A stretch of 64,000 nucleotides of DNA from Nitrospirales bacterium (lineage in GTDB: Bacteria; Nitrospirota; Nitrospiria; Nitrospirales; UBA8639): the NCBI GenBank assembly GCA_021604005.1, contig BQIV01000012.1, positions 1-64,000 of the forward strand, given 5' to 3'. Positions 54,219-63,893 of this stretch are shown here, piece after piece (the first letter of the stretch is position 1; each line of letters opens with the position of its first letter). Both the position numbers and the translations under genes were made by a program. Under the pieces are notes generated by a model. The model was not told where the DNA came from. It saw only the letters and a list, made by a program, of their open reading frames with translations, and did not search any database.

Positions 54219-55658
54219 TTACGGGATTGCGGGCGTAAGGGTTGGGCCAAGGTCAGTATTAGTATCTGGTTGCTCCGGTTCAAGAATGATCTCAGGTGGG
54301 GCTTCGAGGCTGAGTTGATCTCGAATCCGTGTTTGTATCCAGTTGGGATCCCACCATTCCGTTGGGTTCACTTGTTCTCCATGCAAAATCAAACTGAAGT
54401 GCAAATGATCACCGGCGGCGAGGCCCGTTGTACCTGAACGTGCAATGACTTGTCCAATAGCGACGGAGTCTCCCGTTTGGACCGAAAATGAAGAAAGGTG
54501 AGCATACAGGGACTGCAGTCCGTAGCCATGGTCGATAATGATGGTGTTTCCATATATACCCAGGTAGTCGGCAAATATGACGACTCCGTCGTTGGAGGCT
54601 TGCACAGGATATCGTTTGGTAACGGCCAAATCGAAGCCGAGATGATCTTGGGTGTCGACGATCTTGTTTTTATACACATACTTTCGATGATCGGCAAAGG
54701 CAGCTTCCACTTTTGACCCCGGTAATTGGCGAAAGGCTTTTGTCCAGAGAAATGCCGCTTCGCTGTGTTGTGAAAACTCACGGATGGTCTCATTATTCAA
54801 TTGTCGAAGCTGGTTATTCACTATGACAAAGTTTGCCAGGTTTGTCCCTTGGTCGGTCAGCTCCGGTGTTTGTGCAATGATTGGCAAGACGGCCTTTTCA
54901 ATAAACCTATCGGAAATGCCAATGCGGCGGGTTCTCCACCTTTTTTTCTTTACTCGAATGTCCATATTGTAGATCGCGGTATTGCCGACGGCATCTTGGG
55001 CGGTCAGTTGAATCGGTGTGCTGGGCTTGGCATTGTACGGCATGGCAATGAGGGCAAACATGCCTGAGTCGTCAGGCATAGGGTAGCCGGGGAAAAAGGC
55101 CGACTGGATTTGCACGCCGTGCGTGACGGCATCTGGTGAGGCGCGGTACCGGACCACGCCTGAGCCTCCTTGCGCAATGGAGTTGGGAGGAGCAAGCAAT
55201 TCCAAGCGTGGCGGGCTAAACTTCGGGGTAAAGTCTTGTGTGATGCGATGTCTATTGCCCTCGAGGAGGTTGCGCCAGGAATAGTCGCGAGCCGTGATGA
55301 GTAGTTTTGCGTCTCCCGGTTTTCGGGGAATAGTCTCGTCTTGATAGGGCGTTACGGTGAGTTCGTAGTCGTGCCGGGTGCCACCTTCGGCTGAGAGCAA
55401 TCCGTGCGAAGGAAACGACTGCATATCAAGCACGTATGTTTTCAGGTTATGGACAATGCGAATGGAAATATTGCGTAACCCGGTATCGGGGTCGGAAATG
55501 CGAATAGAAAGCGGGGTGGCCGGACCGACCTGATCAAACGGTTGGGTGATGACGATCTCTGGGGGGGTGATATCTCCCCATCGCGATATGCCAACGATGA
55601 CCAGGTAGGTCGTAATCAGTATGAGGGCAATGAGGAAAACGAGAAATTTTTTCGACAC
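54219..55658 (-). CDS. Membrane-anchored M23 (LytM) peptidase
   Basis: The 479-residue protein has an N-terminal membrane anchor (KFLVFLIALILITTYLVIVG), then two beta-rich, Ig-like regions. The LytM metalloprotease domain (about 330-440) has zinc ligands in HLGFDLA (His, Asp) and GDHLHFSLI (H-x-H), plus the typical GIYGNTIIIDHGYGLQSLYA. It should cut peptidoglycan cross-links in the periplasm or serve as an activator of other hydrolases. The gene lies 67 nt upstream of parC on the same strand. Confidence 0.88.
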   Translation of the reverse strand: MSKKFLVFLIALILITTYLVIVGISRWGDITPPEIVITQPFDQVGPATPLSIRISDPDTGLRNISIRIVHNLKTYVLDMQSFPSHGLLSAEGGTRHDYELTVTPYQDETIPRKPGDAKLLITARDYSWRNLLEGNRHRITQDFTPKFSPPRLELLAPPNSIAQGGSGVVRYRASPDAVTHGVQIQSAFFPGYPMPDDSGMFALIAMPYNAKPSTPIQLTAQDAVGNTAIYNMDIRVKKKRWRTRRIGISDRFIEKAVLPIIAQTPELTDQGTNLANFVIVNNQLRQLNNETIREFSQHSEAAFLWTKAFRQLPGSKVEAAFADHRKYVYKNKIVDTQDHLGFDLAVTKRYPVQASNDGVVIFADYLGIYGNTIIIDHGYGLQSLYAHLSSFSVQTGDSVAIGQVIARSGTTGLAAGDHLHFSLILHGEQVNPTEWWDPNWIQTRIRDQLSLEAPPEIILEPEQPDTNTDLGPTLTPAIP

Positions 55659-56023
55659 GCGGATGCCATAACTCCTGTGTTGTTATATAAATGTTGGGAG
55701 GGAGACCTGAAGAAATATAGCAAAACCCAATTGTGACGAGCAGAATGTTGGAGATATATTGGAACGGCTATACTTTCCTTTATTTACTTATACCATATGA
55801 AGGGTAGAGAGCAAGGTGAGGACTAGATTTTTTCTCAGCTTGTTGGTTATCACGGGGTACTCTCGTGTTTTCCCTGCTTCCCTCTTGACACCAGTGCAAT
55901 GATGTCATAGCCTGTGCAACCGCTTGGTTGGAATAGGGATGGACTCATCACCGAGACCATCATAGAATACATGTGGGGTACGCGAGTAATCGCTGGGGTT
56001 GCAATCTCGTCACATTCATTTAT
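55659..56023. other. Intergenic region before the MITE-like element
   Basis: No gene recognised. Includes the promoter region for the M23 gene on the minus strand. Confidence 0.4.
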
Positions 56024-56163
56024 GGACACCTCTAAAAACTGTCTTTTTCCGTAAATGCGGCGTCAGCCGCGTGCTCAAATCCTCATGTATGCGTCTATAC
56101 ACGGTGGTTTTGCGCGTGCGACTTTCTTGCATTTACGAAAAAATCCTGGTTTTTAAAAGTGCC
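56024..56163. mobile_element. MITE-like element with 35-bp imperfect inverted ends
   Basis: The left end (GGACACCTCTAAAAACTG, then TCTTTTTCCGTAAATGC) and the complement of the right end (GGCACTTTTAAAAACCAGG, then ATTTTTTCGTAAATGC) match at most positions over 35 bp. The best match is the inner CGTAAATGC. The middle is about 70 bp with small dyads (GTATGCGTCTATAC). It is too short to encode anything and fits a non-autonomous transposable or REP-like unit. I see no second copy in the window. Confidence 0.65.
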
Positions 56164-56378
56164 TTCATACTGTTGCTTGAATGAAATCGGATCTCATGGA
56201 TGAGCTGATCCACTCGTTTCTCCTGACCGTCTCTCGGTTATTTTCTATTTCGTCTTCATTTTTTCAATTTCCGACCGATGATGATAGTACAGGGACAATT
56301 GTGTGAGTTGTGGGACATTCCGAGGAATGGATGTAGACAACCGATGATGTGGATTGACATTCTCAGGAAGGAGATGCC

Positions 56379-57416
56379 GTGGGATTAGCAGGGGACTTTC
56401 TCGGATGGTTTTCAAGTGATCTGGCCATTGATCTAGGGACGGCCACCTCATTGGTCTATGTACGTGGCAAAGGCATTATGCTCAGTGAGCCCTCGGTGGT
56501 GGCAATTGAAAAGCAAAGTAATTCCGTGTTGGCCGTGGGTGCTGAAGCGAAGAAAATGGTTGGTCGGACACCTGGCAATATCATTGCCATTCGACCGATC
56601 AAGGAGGGCGTCATTGCAGATTTTGCTATGACCGAGCGCATGTTGCACTATTTTATTACCAAAGCGCATAACCGAAACGCCTTTGTCCGTCCGCGATGTA
56701 TTATCGGGGTTCCGTCCCGGATTACCGAAGTCGAGCAACGGGCGGTCCGCGAATCCGCCACGCATGCCGGGGCACGAGAAGTCTATTTGATCGAAGAGCC
56801 CGTGGCTGCCGCGATTGGAGCCGGGCTGCCGATTACCGAGCCATCAGGCAATATGGTTGTGGATATTGGCGGGGGCACCACCGATATTGCCGTGATTTCA
56901 TTAGGCGGAATCGTGTGTAGCGAATCGGTCAAGGTCGCCGGGGATCAGATGGATGATGCGATCATGAGCTATATAAAGCGCCGCTATAATTTACTGATTG
57001 GCGAGCATATGGCTGAGAAAATTAAAATAGAAGTCGGGTCGGCCTATCCGTTGGAACAGCAAAAAACGATGATGGTCAAAGGGCGCGATATGATTTCAGG
57101 GATTCCCCGTACCGTTGTGGTGAACGATGCGGAGATTCGGGAAGCGTTGGAAGAACCCATTCATTCCATTGTGAACGCTCTGCGGACCTCCTTGGAAAAT
57201 ACTCCACCGGAGTTGGCCGGGGATATTATTGATCGAGGGGTGGTCATCACGGGTGGCGGGTCGATGTTGCCGGGGTTAGCGACGCGGTTTCAGGAAGAAA
57301 CCAACCTGCCGATTATCACTGTGGAAGATCCATTAACCTCGGTCGTTCTGGGTGTCGGGAAAGTTCTCGATGAAGGAGACCTCTTTAAGAAAGTCTCACT
57401 GTTAAGGCCTAGTTAA
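56379..57416 (+). CDS. mreB: Rod-shape determining actin homologue MreB
   Basis: The 345-residue protein is a standard Mre[21 protein letters not shown] is the phosphate-1 loop, [16 protein letters not shown] follows, and [20 protein letters not shown] is the phosphate-2 loop. The segment [20 protein letters not shown] is the adenosine motif. The GTG at 56379 is supported by AAGGAG 7 nt upstream, and a membrane-binding amphipathic N-terminus ([11 protein letters not shown]) is present. It directs lateral cell-wall growth. mreC/mreD do not follow; a sugar dehydrogenase gene converges with a 4-nt overlap. Confidence 0.95.
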   Translation: MGLAGDFLGWFSSDLAIDLGTATSLVYVRGKGIMLSEPSVVAIEKQSNSVLAVGAEAKKMVGRTPGNIIAIRPIKEGVIADFAMTERMLHYFITKAHNRNAFVRPRCIIGVPSRITEVEQRAVRESATHAGAREVYLIEEPVAAAIGAGLPITEPSGNMVVDIGGGTTDIAVISLGGIVCSESVKVAGDQMDDAIMSYIKRRYNLLIGEHMAEKIKIEVGSAYPLEQQKTMMVKGRDMISGIPRTVVVNDAEIREALEEPIHSIVNALRTSLENTPPELAGDIIDRGVVITGGGSMLPGLATRFQEETNLPIITVEDPLTSVVLGVGKVLDEGDLFKKVSLLRPS

Positions 57417-58585
57417 GGTAAATGCCGTACAGGCGTGAGTTTCTGTACGGATCCTGCGTAGCCAAGAACATACAGCTCTCCCGATTCATCTTCTCCAAAT
57501 GACGGAATCTGCAAGTCCGTGTCGAGAAGAACGTTGAATGATCCGTTTGCATATCTAAAAATTTCTCCGCTACAGAAGTCAGCGAAGAGGTAGGTGCCCT
57601 GGAGTGCGGGGATGGCTTTTCCTCGATACACGTAGCCACCAGTGACGGAGCAGCGGCCATTCTCGCCGTTGGGATAGTCCAGAACCGGCAATGTCAGTTG
57701 TTGTGAATGCTGACACCCTTGCCGTGGTTGAAAGCAATGCTGTCCTTCCATCAATCGCCAGCCATGGTTTTCGCCTTTCTTGATCTTGGTGACCTCTTCC
57801 CACGCGTTTTGCCCGACATCGCCAGCCCATAGTTCTCCCGTTTGTCGATCAAAGGAAAATCTCCATGGATTTCGCAATCCCGTCGCATATATCTCCGGTC
57901 TTCCCCCATGTTTGACAAATGGATTATCGGCGGGAATGCTATAGCGATCTCCCTGATCAATATCGATGCGAAGTATTTTCCCAAGTAATGTATTAGGGTT
58001 TTGTGCCCGATTTTCCGGGTCGCCTCCCGCTCCCCCATCCCCCATGCCAATATAGAGATATCCATCATGTCCAAACGCCACCATCCCGCCATTGTGGTTT
58101 CCATATGGTTGGGCCATAACGAGAAGGACCTTTTTTTCAGATTCGGCTTGATCGGGATTTGCTGCCCGGCGATATTCGGCAATGACCGTAGCTTGATCCG
58201 CTTTACGGGTATAGTTAATGAAAAATCGTCCATTTTTTCTGTAATGTGGGTGAAAGGCCAAACCCAGTAACCCTCGTTCTCCCCCAGTCGATACCGTGTT
58301 GGAAATATCGAGAAATGGTGTTGGGAGAAGCTGCCCGTTTTTTACAATGAGCACTTTTCCATCTTGTTCGACCACAAACAGTCGACCATCGTCTTCTTGT
58401 GTGTGAGTTAAGAAAATTGGTTTATGAAGATTGCCCGAGATGAGAGGCGTTAAGGCAAATGGCGAGGCCGTAGGTTCGGGGGCTGCGGACAGTGCTCTGG
58501 CGGCAGAGGCCCCCGGAATCTGCATGAGGATAAGCAAGATGACTATGTGTATGTATCGTTGTCTGTGGAGTGGATTTCGTGTCAT
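57413..58585 (-). CDS. PQQ-dependent sugar (sorbosone-type) dehydrogenase
   Basis: The 390-residue exported protein has a signal peptide ([18 protein letters not shown]) and the six-bladed propeller of soluble aldose/sorbosone dehydrogenases. Landmarks are [60 protein letters not shown] and [20 protein letters not shown]. These hold the catalytic His and PQQ/Ca ligands of the family. It probably oxidises sugars in the periplasm. The ATG at 58585 has GGAGG 8 nt upstream. Its last 4 nt overlap the mreB end in opposite orientation. Confidence 0.87.
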   Translation of the reverse strand: MTRNPLHRQRYIHIVILLILMQIPGASAARALSAAPEPTASPFALTPLISGNLHKPIFLTHTQEDDGRLFVVEQDGKVLIVKNGQLLPTPFLDISNTVSTGGERGLLGLAFHPHYRKNGRFFINYTRKADQATVIAEYRRAANPDQAESEKKVLLVMAQPYGNHNGGMVAFGHDGYLYIGMGDGGAGGDPENRAQNPNTLLGKILRIDIDQGDRYSIPADNPFVKHGGRPEIYATGLRNPWRFSFDRQTGELWAGDVGQNAWEEVTKIKKGENHGWRLMEGQHCFQPRQGCQHSQQLTLPVLDYPNGENGRCSVTGGYVYRGKAIPALQGTYLFADFCSGEIFRYANGSFNVLLDTDLQIPSFGEDESGELYVLGYAGSVQKLTPVRHLP

Positions 58586-58702
58586 GGTCGAACCTCCAGG
58601 ATTGCGAACCGAATGGTTCCCTTGGTATAAAAGGGACTCTATCAGTTCTTGCCATCTTTCAACTGTTGGCGTGTGTTTTCACTTTATGAGATACTGTAGT
58701 CG

Positions 58703-58897
58703 ATGATTCTTAAATACGAAAATGATGTGTTAGACGAAGAGCATTCTGCTGGTCACTTTTACCATGTCTGTCAGGGGAGGATCCAGGAGAAGGAATTGTC
58801 GGTTCCACCACCTGATGAACCCTATGAATGTCCGCAGTGTGGGATTGATCTTGAGCAGGAAGACTTTTTGCTCGCTCAACAACGCGGATGGTCGTAA
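58703..58897 (+). CDS. Small protein with one Cys pair
   Basis: The 64-residue acidic protein has YECPQCGIDLEQEDFLLAQQ near the C-terminus, a zinc knuckle with one C-x-x-C, and a His/Cys pair earlier (HFYHVC) that could complete the site. The start ATG 58703 has no strong ribosome-binding site. It resembles other short zinc-ribbon genes in this window. Function unknown. Confidence 0.55.
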   Translation: MILKYENDVLDEEHSAGHFYHVCQGRIQEKELSVPPPDEPYECPQCGIDLEQEDFLLAQQRGWS

Positions 58898-58910
58898 GCG
58901 CAAAGCGTAT

Positions 58911-58984
58911 TTCGTGAAGCGTGAAACGACCAAAAAAGTAACAAAATCTTCTCAAGTAATACGAAATACGAACGACGAGATACG
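58911..58984. repeat. Dispersed intergenic repeat (copy 3)
   Basis: TTCGTGAAGCGTGAAACG (58911-58928) and AACGACGAGATACG (58971-58984) recur at 33918-33935 and 33871-33884, and at 11122-11135 (partly) and 11110-11123. All copies lie between genes. Confidence 0.6.
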
Positions 58985-58998
58985 AAAGACGAATTGAA

Positions 58999-59208
58999 AT
59001 GTCTGGAAGTGTTGGACGAAAAACAGTGAAAGTCATGCGGGGTATCATGATGCTCTGCCCGACATGCTTCGAGTCGGTTCATGAGGAAAAGCTTGTGGAT
59101 GAAAAAAACTACGTCGAAGATCATGAAACGTTTTTTGATTTGATCTGCCCGGGATGCGAAGATATTAACCGTCCGTTAATCGATGATATGCTTGGTAGTT
59201 CGGAATAG
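58999..59208 (+). CDS. Small zinc-ribbon protein
   Basis: The 69-residue protein has two C-x-x-C pairs, LCPTCFESVHEEKL and LICPGCEDINRP, spaced 32 residues apart, which fits a zinc ribbon. The N-terminus (MSGSVGRKTVKVMRG) is basic; Met at residue 13 or 17 could be the true start. It follows the other small zinc protein by 101 nt on the same strand, but an intergenic repeat separates them. Confidence 0.65.
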   Translation: MSGSVGRKTVKVMRGIMMLCPTCFESVHEEKLVDEKNYVEDHETFFDLICPGCEDINRPLIDDMLGSSE

Positions 59209-59453
59209 CGCTCGCTCTTTTCCTTCCCGTTACACATTCTTCTGACTTCTGAATCAACGTCGTCGTAATCCTCTCCGTCTGTGTCAATCACATACACATC
59301 ATAAATATGATGGGTTGAGACTCGCTCTCTTCAGTCAATATCTTCGTCCAACGCGGCATGAACACTTCCTATCGCTACAGTTTTTCCAAGAACTGACCGA
59401 AAAGAACTATACGGGTAAAAGTTTTGACCAACCTTTAGCAAAGGAGGTGCCGT

Positions 59454-59909
59454 ATGAGAGGCTCCCTTCCTTTTATTAAAAGGTCTGTCGTATTAGGAGG
59501 AATCATGTTCCTCTTGATGATCGTGCCGTTTGTAAGTGTTGCCTGCCTGGATGTTCCCAACCCCGAAGAGTTTCAAGTCGACCTTCCATCTGAGAGTAAG
59601 CTTCTGCCGAATGGCATGATGGTTGTGGTCTATAGTGACTCAGCCGGTGAGCGACGAACCCATATTACGATCCATCGTGTGCTACGGGTATTGCCTGGCC
59701 GTCATCCGTCACTTCCAGAGTTACGCGATCCTAAATTTAAGGTTATGGAAACGGACGGAACTATTGGTCCGATCACCTATCTGTTGAAATCTCATGCGCT
59801 ATATTATGGCGAGGGTACTGATTCGCTTGGGTTTCCCAGAAAATCTTGGATTGATCCGGAAGAAGATGGCCTCAATGGCAATGAGCATTCCGTCTCGTTA
59901 GCTGGATAG
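59454..59909 (+). CDS. Putative lipoprotein
   Basis: This 151-residue protein has a hydrophobic signal (VVLGGIMFLLMIVPFVSVAC), with a lipobox-like VSVAC. The mature part is mainly beta (LLPNGMMVVVYSDSAGERRT, HITIHRVLRVLPGRH). No family is recognised. AGGAGGTG lies 4-11 nt before the ATG, a strong site. A hairpin with CGGGGATGAG/CTCATCCCCG follows the gene at 59931-59963. Confidence 0.6.
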   Translation: MRGSLPFIKRSVVLGGIMFLLMIVPFVSVACLDVPNPEEFQVDLPSESKLLPNGMMVVVYSDSAGERRTHITIHRVLRVLPGRHPSLPELRDPKFKVMETDGTIGPITYLLKSHALYYGEGTDSLGFPRKSWIDPEEDGLNGNEHSVSLAG

Positions 59910-59930
59910 TGAATGTCTGTCAGTGAGTTG

Positions 59931-59970
59931 CGGGGATGAGAAGGCTGTGCCAACTCATCCCCGTTGCTTT
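59931..59970 (+). terminator. Possible terminator after the lipoprotein gene
   Basis: CGGGGATGAG (59931-59940) pairs with CTCATCCCCG (59954-59963), 10 bp with a 13-nt loop, followed by the weak T-rich TTGCTTT. Position between convergent genes supports it. Confidence 0.55.
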
Positions 59971-60090
59971 CCGCGAACATCCAAGTATTCAAACGGGCCA
60001 ATACATTTTCTTCTACGTCACCCATCTCATTTGTCTGGGAGTGCAGTGCTTTCGTCGACCTCCAGTGCCATCGTCGCATTCCGTTCCATA

Positions 60091-62211
60091 TTACCCTCCC
60101 ACCGGGGATATTCGGACAAAATTGAGAATGGTTTTGGTCTTTCCTCCGTTGCGGGTAAGTTGAATGGTTAAGCTTCCATCGCTCACCGTTACAGGGAAAT
60201 CGGTGATAGTCAGGAATTCATTGACCTGTGTCGTCATATTGTTAATGACCGTTTGTCCTTCGACGACGATATGATGCGGTCCTTGAACGTAACTTGGGTC
60301 GCCGCTAGCTAGTGAGACGAGATACTGACCATTTGCGAGCGTATACTGCCAAGTCACAGCATTGCCAGTATCAAAATGAATGAAGGTGTCCTGGGACTGA
60401 TTGTTAAGGTAATTCCGATCACGGGTGTTGACCCGTGTCGACCAACCATAGCCGCGAGACGCGTTAAAGACGGACCCATCATCCTTGATGAATCCTGATG
60501 GGACGGCCGCAGAGGCAGGTTGAAAGTTAATGGCGATTGCCCGGCCTGGTGGTGGCGGAGGGGGTTGTGGTGGCGGGGTCGAACCGACAGGGGCAATGCG
60601 GATGAAGTTGAGGATGGTTTTTTTGCTCGTGCCATTTGGACGCGTGAGACGAATGGTTAATTGCCCATCTGTGATAGTGGTGAGATGATTGGAAATCTGT
60701 ACAAATTCATTGACCTTGGTTGAGACATTATTTATGACCGTGATGCCCTCGACTTGGACGTGATGAGGCCCTTGTGGCCAAGAGGGATCTCCGCTGGCGA
60801 GCGATACATGGTATTGACCGTTGGGAAGGGTGTATTGCCAAGTGACGGAAGCGCCTTTGTCGAAGTGGATTAAGGTATCGAGTGCCTGATCGTTCGAACG
60901 ATTCCGGTTTCGGGTATTCACGCGCGTTGACCACCCGTAACCGCGGGTGGCATTGAAGACGGAGCCATCATCTTTTAAGAAGCCCGCTGGTGTTTTTGCG
61001 GACAAAGGTTGAAAGTTGATGGCGACGGTTTGATCGCCAGGGGGCAGCGGACTTGGTGGAGCCGGGGGCGGACTTGGTGGAGCCGGGGGCGGACTTGGCG
61101 GAGCCGGGGGCGGACTTGGCGGAGCCGGGACCGACCCGCCCTGACTATGCTTGTAAATCCAGACTTCCGGATTACTCGTGACGGCTTTTATGTACATGAC
61201 CACGCCATAGGTACTAATAGGAATCACGACAGAGTTCGCGATGTTCTTCGAAGAATTATTAAATTTGCCTGGTCGCCCTACATCGTTGACCGTACCCCAG
61301 CGGTTTGTCAAAAAGTCAAATGCATGGAATTTCCCCTTGTTTGTCAGAACAAGTAGATCTCCTGATCCTGGGTCGGCGGCGATGATGGTGCCTGTTTGGT
61401 GGCCCGCATTCACATGAAGTGGCGATGGGGCGTCGGGTCGTTGTACGGCCGTTCCCGAATCGTCTACGGTACACCACCGGCTATGGAGAGGGCCCGATGA
61501 AGTATTTCCACCTCCAAAGGCCAGCTCGCCTCGTAACGGTAGATAGACGGCAAAGGTATGATAGGCGCCAGATTTTGGGCCGAAGCAGCTGGATTTTCTT
61601 GTGATCACGCCCCATTTGTCAGTATCTGGATTGTACTCGCGAATATTGCCAGTCGTGCCATCCGCGATAACCCATGTGCCGCGTTCCGGGAAATAGACCA
61701 ATGCCTCGGCAACATTCCCGCTGTTAGACGTGGTGCTGACTAGTTGCCAGGTGTTCGCCGTACTGATGGTTTGACGGATAGAAAATTGGTAGAGCTTCGT
61801 AACCGAGGGCTTTAAGTTAATATATCCGAGTGTCCCGCTTCCTGCGTCGATTGCATTATGATAATACCCGTGACCCCAGTTGACTCCAGGATATCCTGGT
61901 ATGCGTCCTCCTTCTCGCCACGAGTTCGTTGCGTCATCGTATACATGGAGTTTGTTGGTCCCAAAACGAGCGGCTGCTAAGAAATAGACACGGCGGGTAA
62001 TGGGGTCCCACGTACCCTCTCCCATCGCGTCAAGAGTTGTCAGGCTGCTATTTTGGCGGAAGAAGCTCGCTGGTGGACTGGATAACTTCGCCCATTTTCC
62101 TGGGGACAAGTTGTTTGCCGCAGTACTCAATTCCGTAGCCGTGGAGTGGGTTGGAGTGATGAGACCTATGACGAGACCGATAAAAAACATGATGGTAGAT
62201 AAAGGAATCAT
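60091..62211 (-). CDS. Secreted beta-propeller protein with two duplicated carbohydrate-binding-like domains
   Basis: The 706-residue protein has a signal peptide (MIPLSTIMFFIGLVIGLITP). A Kelch/galactose-oxidase-like propeller (about 35-360) contains LHVYDDATNSWREGG, YNPDTDKWGV and AFDFLTNRWGTV. A proline linker made of P-A-P-P-S-P-P units (four 21-bp DNA repeats) leads to two homologous domains of about 145 residues. Both contain AINFQP, DDGSVFNA-x-RGYGWSTRVN, YHVSLASGDPSWPQGPHH-like strands and RLTR...K-T-I-L-N-F. These resemble malectin-type or family-35-like binding folds. The ATG at 62211 follows a G-run 7 nt upstream and places the signal peptide at the N-terminus, unlike the frame start at 62253. 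Confidence 0.75.
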   Translation of the reverse strand: MIPLSTIMFFIGLVIGLITPTHSTATELSTAANNLSPGKWAKLSSPPASFFRQNSSLTTLDAMGEGTWDPITRRVYFLAAARFGTNKLHVYDDATNSWREGGRIPGYPGVNWGHGYYHNAIDAGSGTLGYINLKPSVTKLYQFSIRQTISTANTWQLVSTTSNSGNVAEALVYFPERGTWVIADGTTGNIREYNPDTDKWGVITRKSSCFGPKSGAYHTFAVYLPLRGELAFGGGNTSSGPLHSRWCTVDDSGTAVQRPDAPSPLHVNAGHQTGTIIAADPGSGDLLVLTNKGKFHAFDFLTNRWGTVNDVGRPGKFNNSSKNIANSVVIPISTYGVVMYIKAVTSNPEVWIYKHSQGGSVPAPPSPPPAPPSPPPAPPSPPPAPPSPLPPGDQTVAINFQPLSAKTPAGFLKDDGSVFNATRGYGWSTRVNTRNRNRSNDQALDTLIHFDKGASVTWQYTLPNGQYHVSLASGDPSWPQGPHHVQVEGITVINNVSTKVNEFVQISNHLTTITDGQLTIRLTRPNGTSKKTILNFIRIAPVGSTPPPQPPPPPPGRAIAINFQPASAAVPSGFIKDDGSVFNASRGYGWSTRVNTRDRNYLNNQSQDTFIHFDTGNAVTWQYTLANGQYLVSLASGDPSYVQGPHHIVVEGQTVINNMTTQVNEFLTITDFPVTVSDGSLTIQLTRNGGKTKTILNFVRISPVGG
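61048..61129. repeat. Four 21-bp tandem repeats encoding a Pro-rich linker
   Basis: The plus-strand unit GGACTTGGTGGAGCCGGGGG plus C repeats from 61048, with one T/C change in units 3 and 4 and a shortened last unit. On the coding (minus) strand it encodes P-A-P-P-S-P-P. Copy number is likely to vary by slippage without breaking the frame, because 21 is a multiple of three. Confidence 0.9.
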
Positions 62212-62444
62212 GATGTTTCCCCCCCCTGCATAACGGCGGGATGGAAGTTTCAAGCATGTCGAGAAATAGCATGATTATTCTCCTCCAGCCGTTTGTTAGG
62301 AACGTATGAATACTCGAACACGCGAATATGTATGAAGATGAAAACGCTAGCATATGTTTCCTTGCATCACTCAGCATGGCGTTCCAGACCATGTAGAATC
62401 TTGTGGGCATCAGTATCACAACCCAGAACGATTAATTTGTCAAT
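62212..62444. other. Intergenic region
   Basis: Upstream region of the propeller gene. It includes a G/C homopolymer (about 62219-62225) just before that gene. No additional gene recognised. Confidence 0.4.
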
Positions 62445-62606
62445 ATGAATACGGAAGTGTTGTGTACGCTGATGCTCGAGGTGGATTTAGAGAGGAAAGC
62501 GGTAGACGCACTGCATTTCAGGGTAGGGACTGTAGTGCACGATCGGATGCTTCGACATAAGGGTGTTGTCGTTTCTGCAGATGCACGTGTGTCTCTGAAG
62601 GAGTGA
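62445..62606 (+). pseudogene. Short ORF resembling an HspQ/YccV-like fragment
   Basis: A 53-residue frame contains ALHFRVGTVVHDRMLRHKGV, then VVSADARVSLKE and TGA. The F-x-V-G-x-x-V-x-x-x-x-x-x-x-x-G-V-V-x-x-x-D pattern is like the first half of HspQ/YccV hemimethylated-DNA-binding domains, which need about 100 residues. No clean continuation is seen downstream, though another frame stays open for some distance. It has no ribosome-binding site. It may be a remnant. Confidence 0.35.
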
Positions 62607-62734
62607 TTCCTGTTTGTGGGCCGACGGACTCAGTCAAAGGGGGAAGGGGCAACGAACAGCAAATTGTCGATTCATAGTGGTTCTAGGGGCAATCACTTGC
62701 GATTCAGATTCTAGTGACTATCTGGTGCCCCGTC

Positions 62735-63103
62735 CTACTGTGCTGCGTAGAAAAATTCTTCTTTAACGATTTTGTCTCCTTCCACGGTATAGAGACCGAT
62801 TTCTTCTATGGTTATGCGTTTTCCTGTGTGTTTGGGGGTTACGTCAAATCTAAATAGCACGGCGAAACGATTTCCGTTTGGAAAGGGACCGGTCACATCA
62901 CCACTATGGACTTCGTGGTTTTCCACCCACCAGACATTCTTGCCTTTAATGGCTTCGAGTCCCGTTTGTGTTTGTTCCATGCCCGGCATCGCACAAGCTT
63001 CAATGCTGACAATATTTTGGCTATAAAACTTTTCAATGGCTTCCATGTTCTTTCCTTGTTTGCAAAGCCCGACAAGTTCTTGTCCAATTTGAGTAGCAGA
63101 CAT
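62735..63103 (-). CDS. SnoaL-like NTF2-fold protein
   Basis: The 122-residue protein begins MSATQIGQELVGLCKQGKNM and has AIEKFYSQNIVSIEA and ALEAIKGKNVWWVENHEVHSG-like strands (here GLEAIKGKNVWWVENHEVHS). It ends with IEEIGLYTVEGDKIVKEEFF. This helix-strand order is typical of the SnoaL/NTF2 fold used by isomerases and small ligand-binding proteins. Its activity is unknown. GAAGGAGG-like sequence (complement of 63113-63118) lies 8-15 nt before the ATG. Confidence 0.82.
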   Translation of the reverse strand: MSATQIGQELVGLCKQGKNMEAIEKFYSQNIVSIEACAMPGMEQTQTGLEAIKGKNVWWVENHEVHSGDVTGPFPNGNRFAVLFRFDVTPKHTGKRITIEEIGLYTVEGDKIVKEEFFYAAQ

Positions 63104-63271
63104 GGTATAAATCCTCCTTTATATATGTGCGGTAAATATTTCATCGTTCGGGATCCGTGTTGTGTTATTTGGTATCTCGCACAATAATACGTTCTGACGT
63201 GTTTCTTTAACGAAATACGATTCACGCTTGTGCGCCGGAGCGCTACAGTGCGTAGGCACGAACGACGGTAT

Positions 63272-63499
63272 TTAATTGAGCGAGCACGACCCTGGTCCGC
63301 GCGGGTCACCGCATGAATCGCATGCTCCTGGATCACTTCCCACAGCATATCCTCCATCACCCCCGCCAACGGCAAAGGCCGTTAATTGTTTTTCCAAATT
63401 GGTGGCCTGGCACTCAGGACATTCAGGAATCATTGCTCCCTGGACAAGCGAGTCGAAATGATGGGAACATTCTTGGCAAATATATGAAAATATTGGCAT
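63272..63499 (-). CDS. FmdB-family zinc-ribbon protein
   Basis: The 75-residue protein starts MPIFSYICQECSHHFDSLVQ and has PECPECQATNLEKQLTAFAV: two C-x-x-C pairs at the FmdB spacing. A glycine/serine-rich tail with further cysteines (ACDSCGDPRGPGSCSLN) follows. FmdB-type ribbons are putative regulators found in many bacteria. The ATG at 63499 is chosen because GGAGG lies 9 nt before it and the domain always starts M-P-x-Y/F. Confidence 0.85.
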   Translation of the reverse strand: MPIFSYICQECSHHFDSLVQGAMIPECPECQATNLEKQLTAFAVGGGDGGYAVGSDPGACDSCGDPRGPGSCSLN

Positions 63500-63624
63500 A
63501 GGCTCTAGGCCTCCTTTCTTGTGTAATGGTAAAGGACAGTATAAGTAAGGCTCTCGGTACCTGACAATAGACAGGACGTGAGTTCGGTTCAATCTCTGAG
63601 TGTTCGAATAAAGGGGATGAAGTT

Positions 63625-63885
63625 ATGTATCATGAAGACAAGACGTTTACCCTATCCTTTAGTTTAGAAGCACATTTTCCTGATGACTATGAAGGCGATG
63701 AAGATGAGCAAGCCTGGCTTCACGATTGGGAGTCGCGAGTCATGCCGGATGTCGTCAAGTCTATTTTTACTACGTTGAGAAAATATCCTTCGTGGGCTGC
63801 TCGCGTGCGCAATCGTGGAATTGCTCCAACGGAGGCTATTGAAATTGCGTTAACCAAAGATTACACCAAACCTATTAATCCCTGA
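63625..63885 (+). CDS. Hypothetical acidic protein
   Basis: This 86-residue protein begins MYHEDKTFTLSFSLEAHFPD. It has an acidic loop (DDYEGDEDEQAWLHDWESRV) and a helical end (RKYPSWAARVRNRGIAPTEA). AGGGGATG is positioned 8 nt before the ATG. No known domain recognised. The next gene starts 8 nt after its stop, so the two are likely in one operon. Confidence 0.6.
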   Translation: MYHEDKTFTLSFSLEAHFPDDYEGDEDEQAWLHDWESRVMPDVVKSIFTTLRKYPSWAARVRNRGIAPTEAIEIALTKDYTKPINP

Positions 63886-63893
63886 GGTTGCTT

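Noticed and set aside
61048-61129. CRISPR or minisatellite outside genes
   Set aside because: The 21-bp units are in frame inside the propeller gene and encode its Pro-rich linker.
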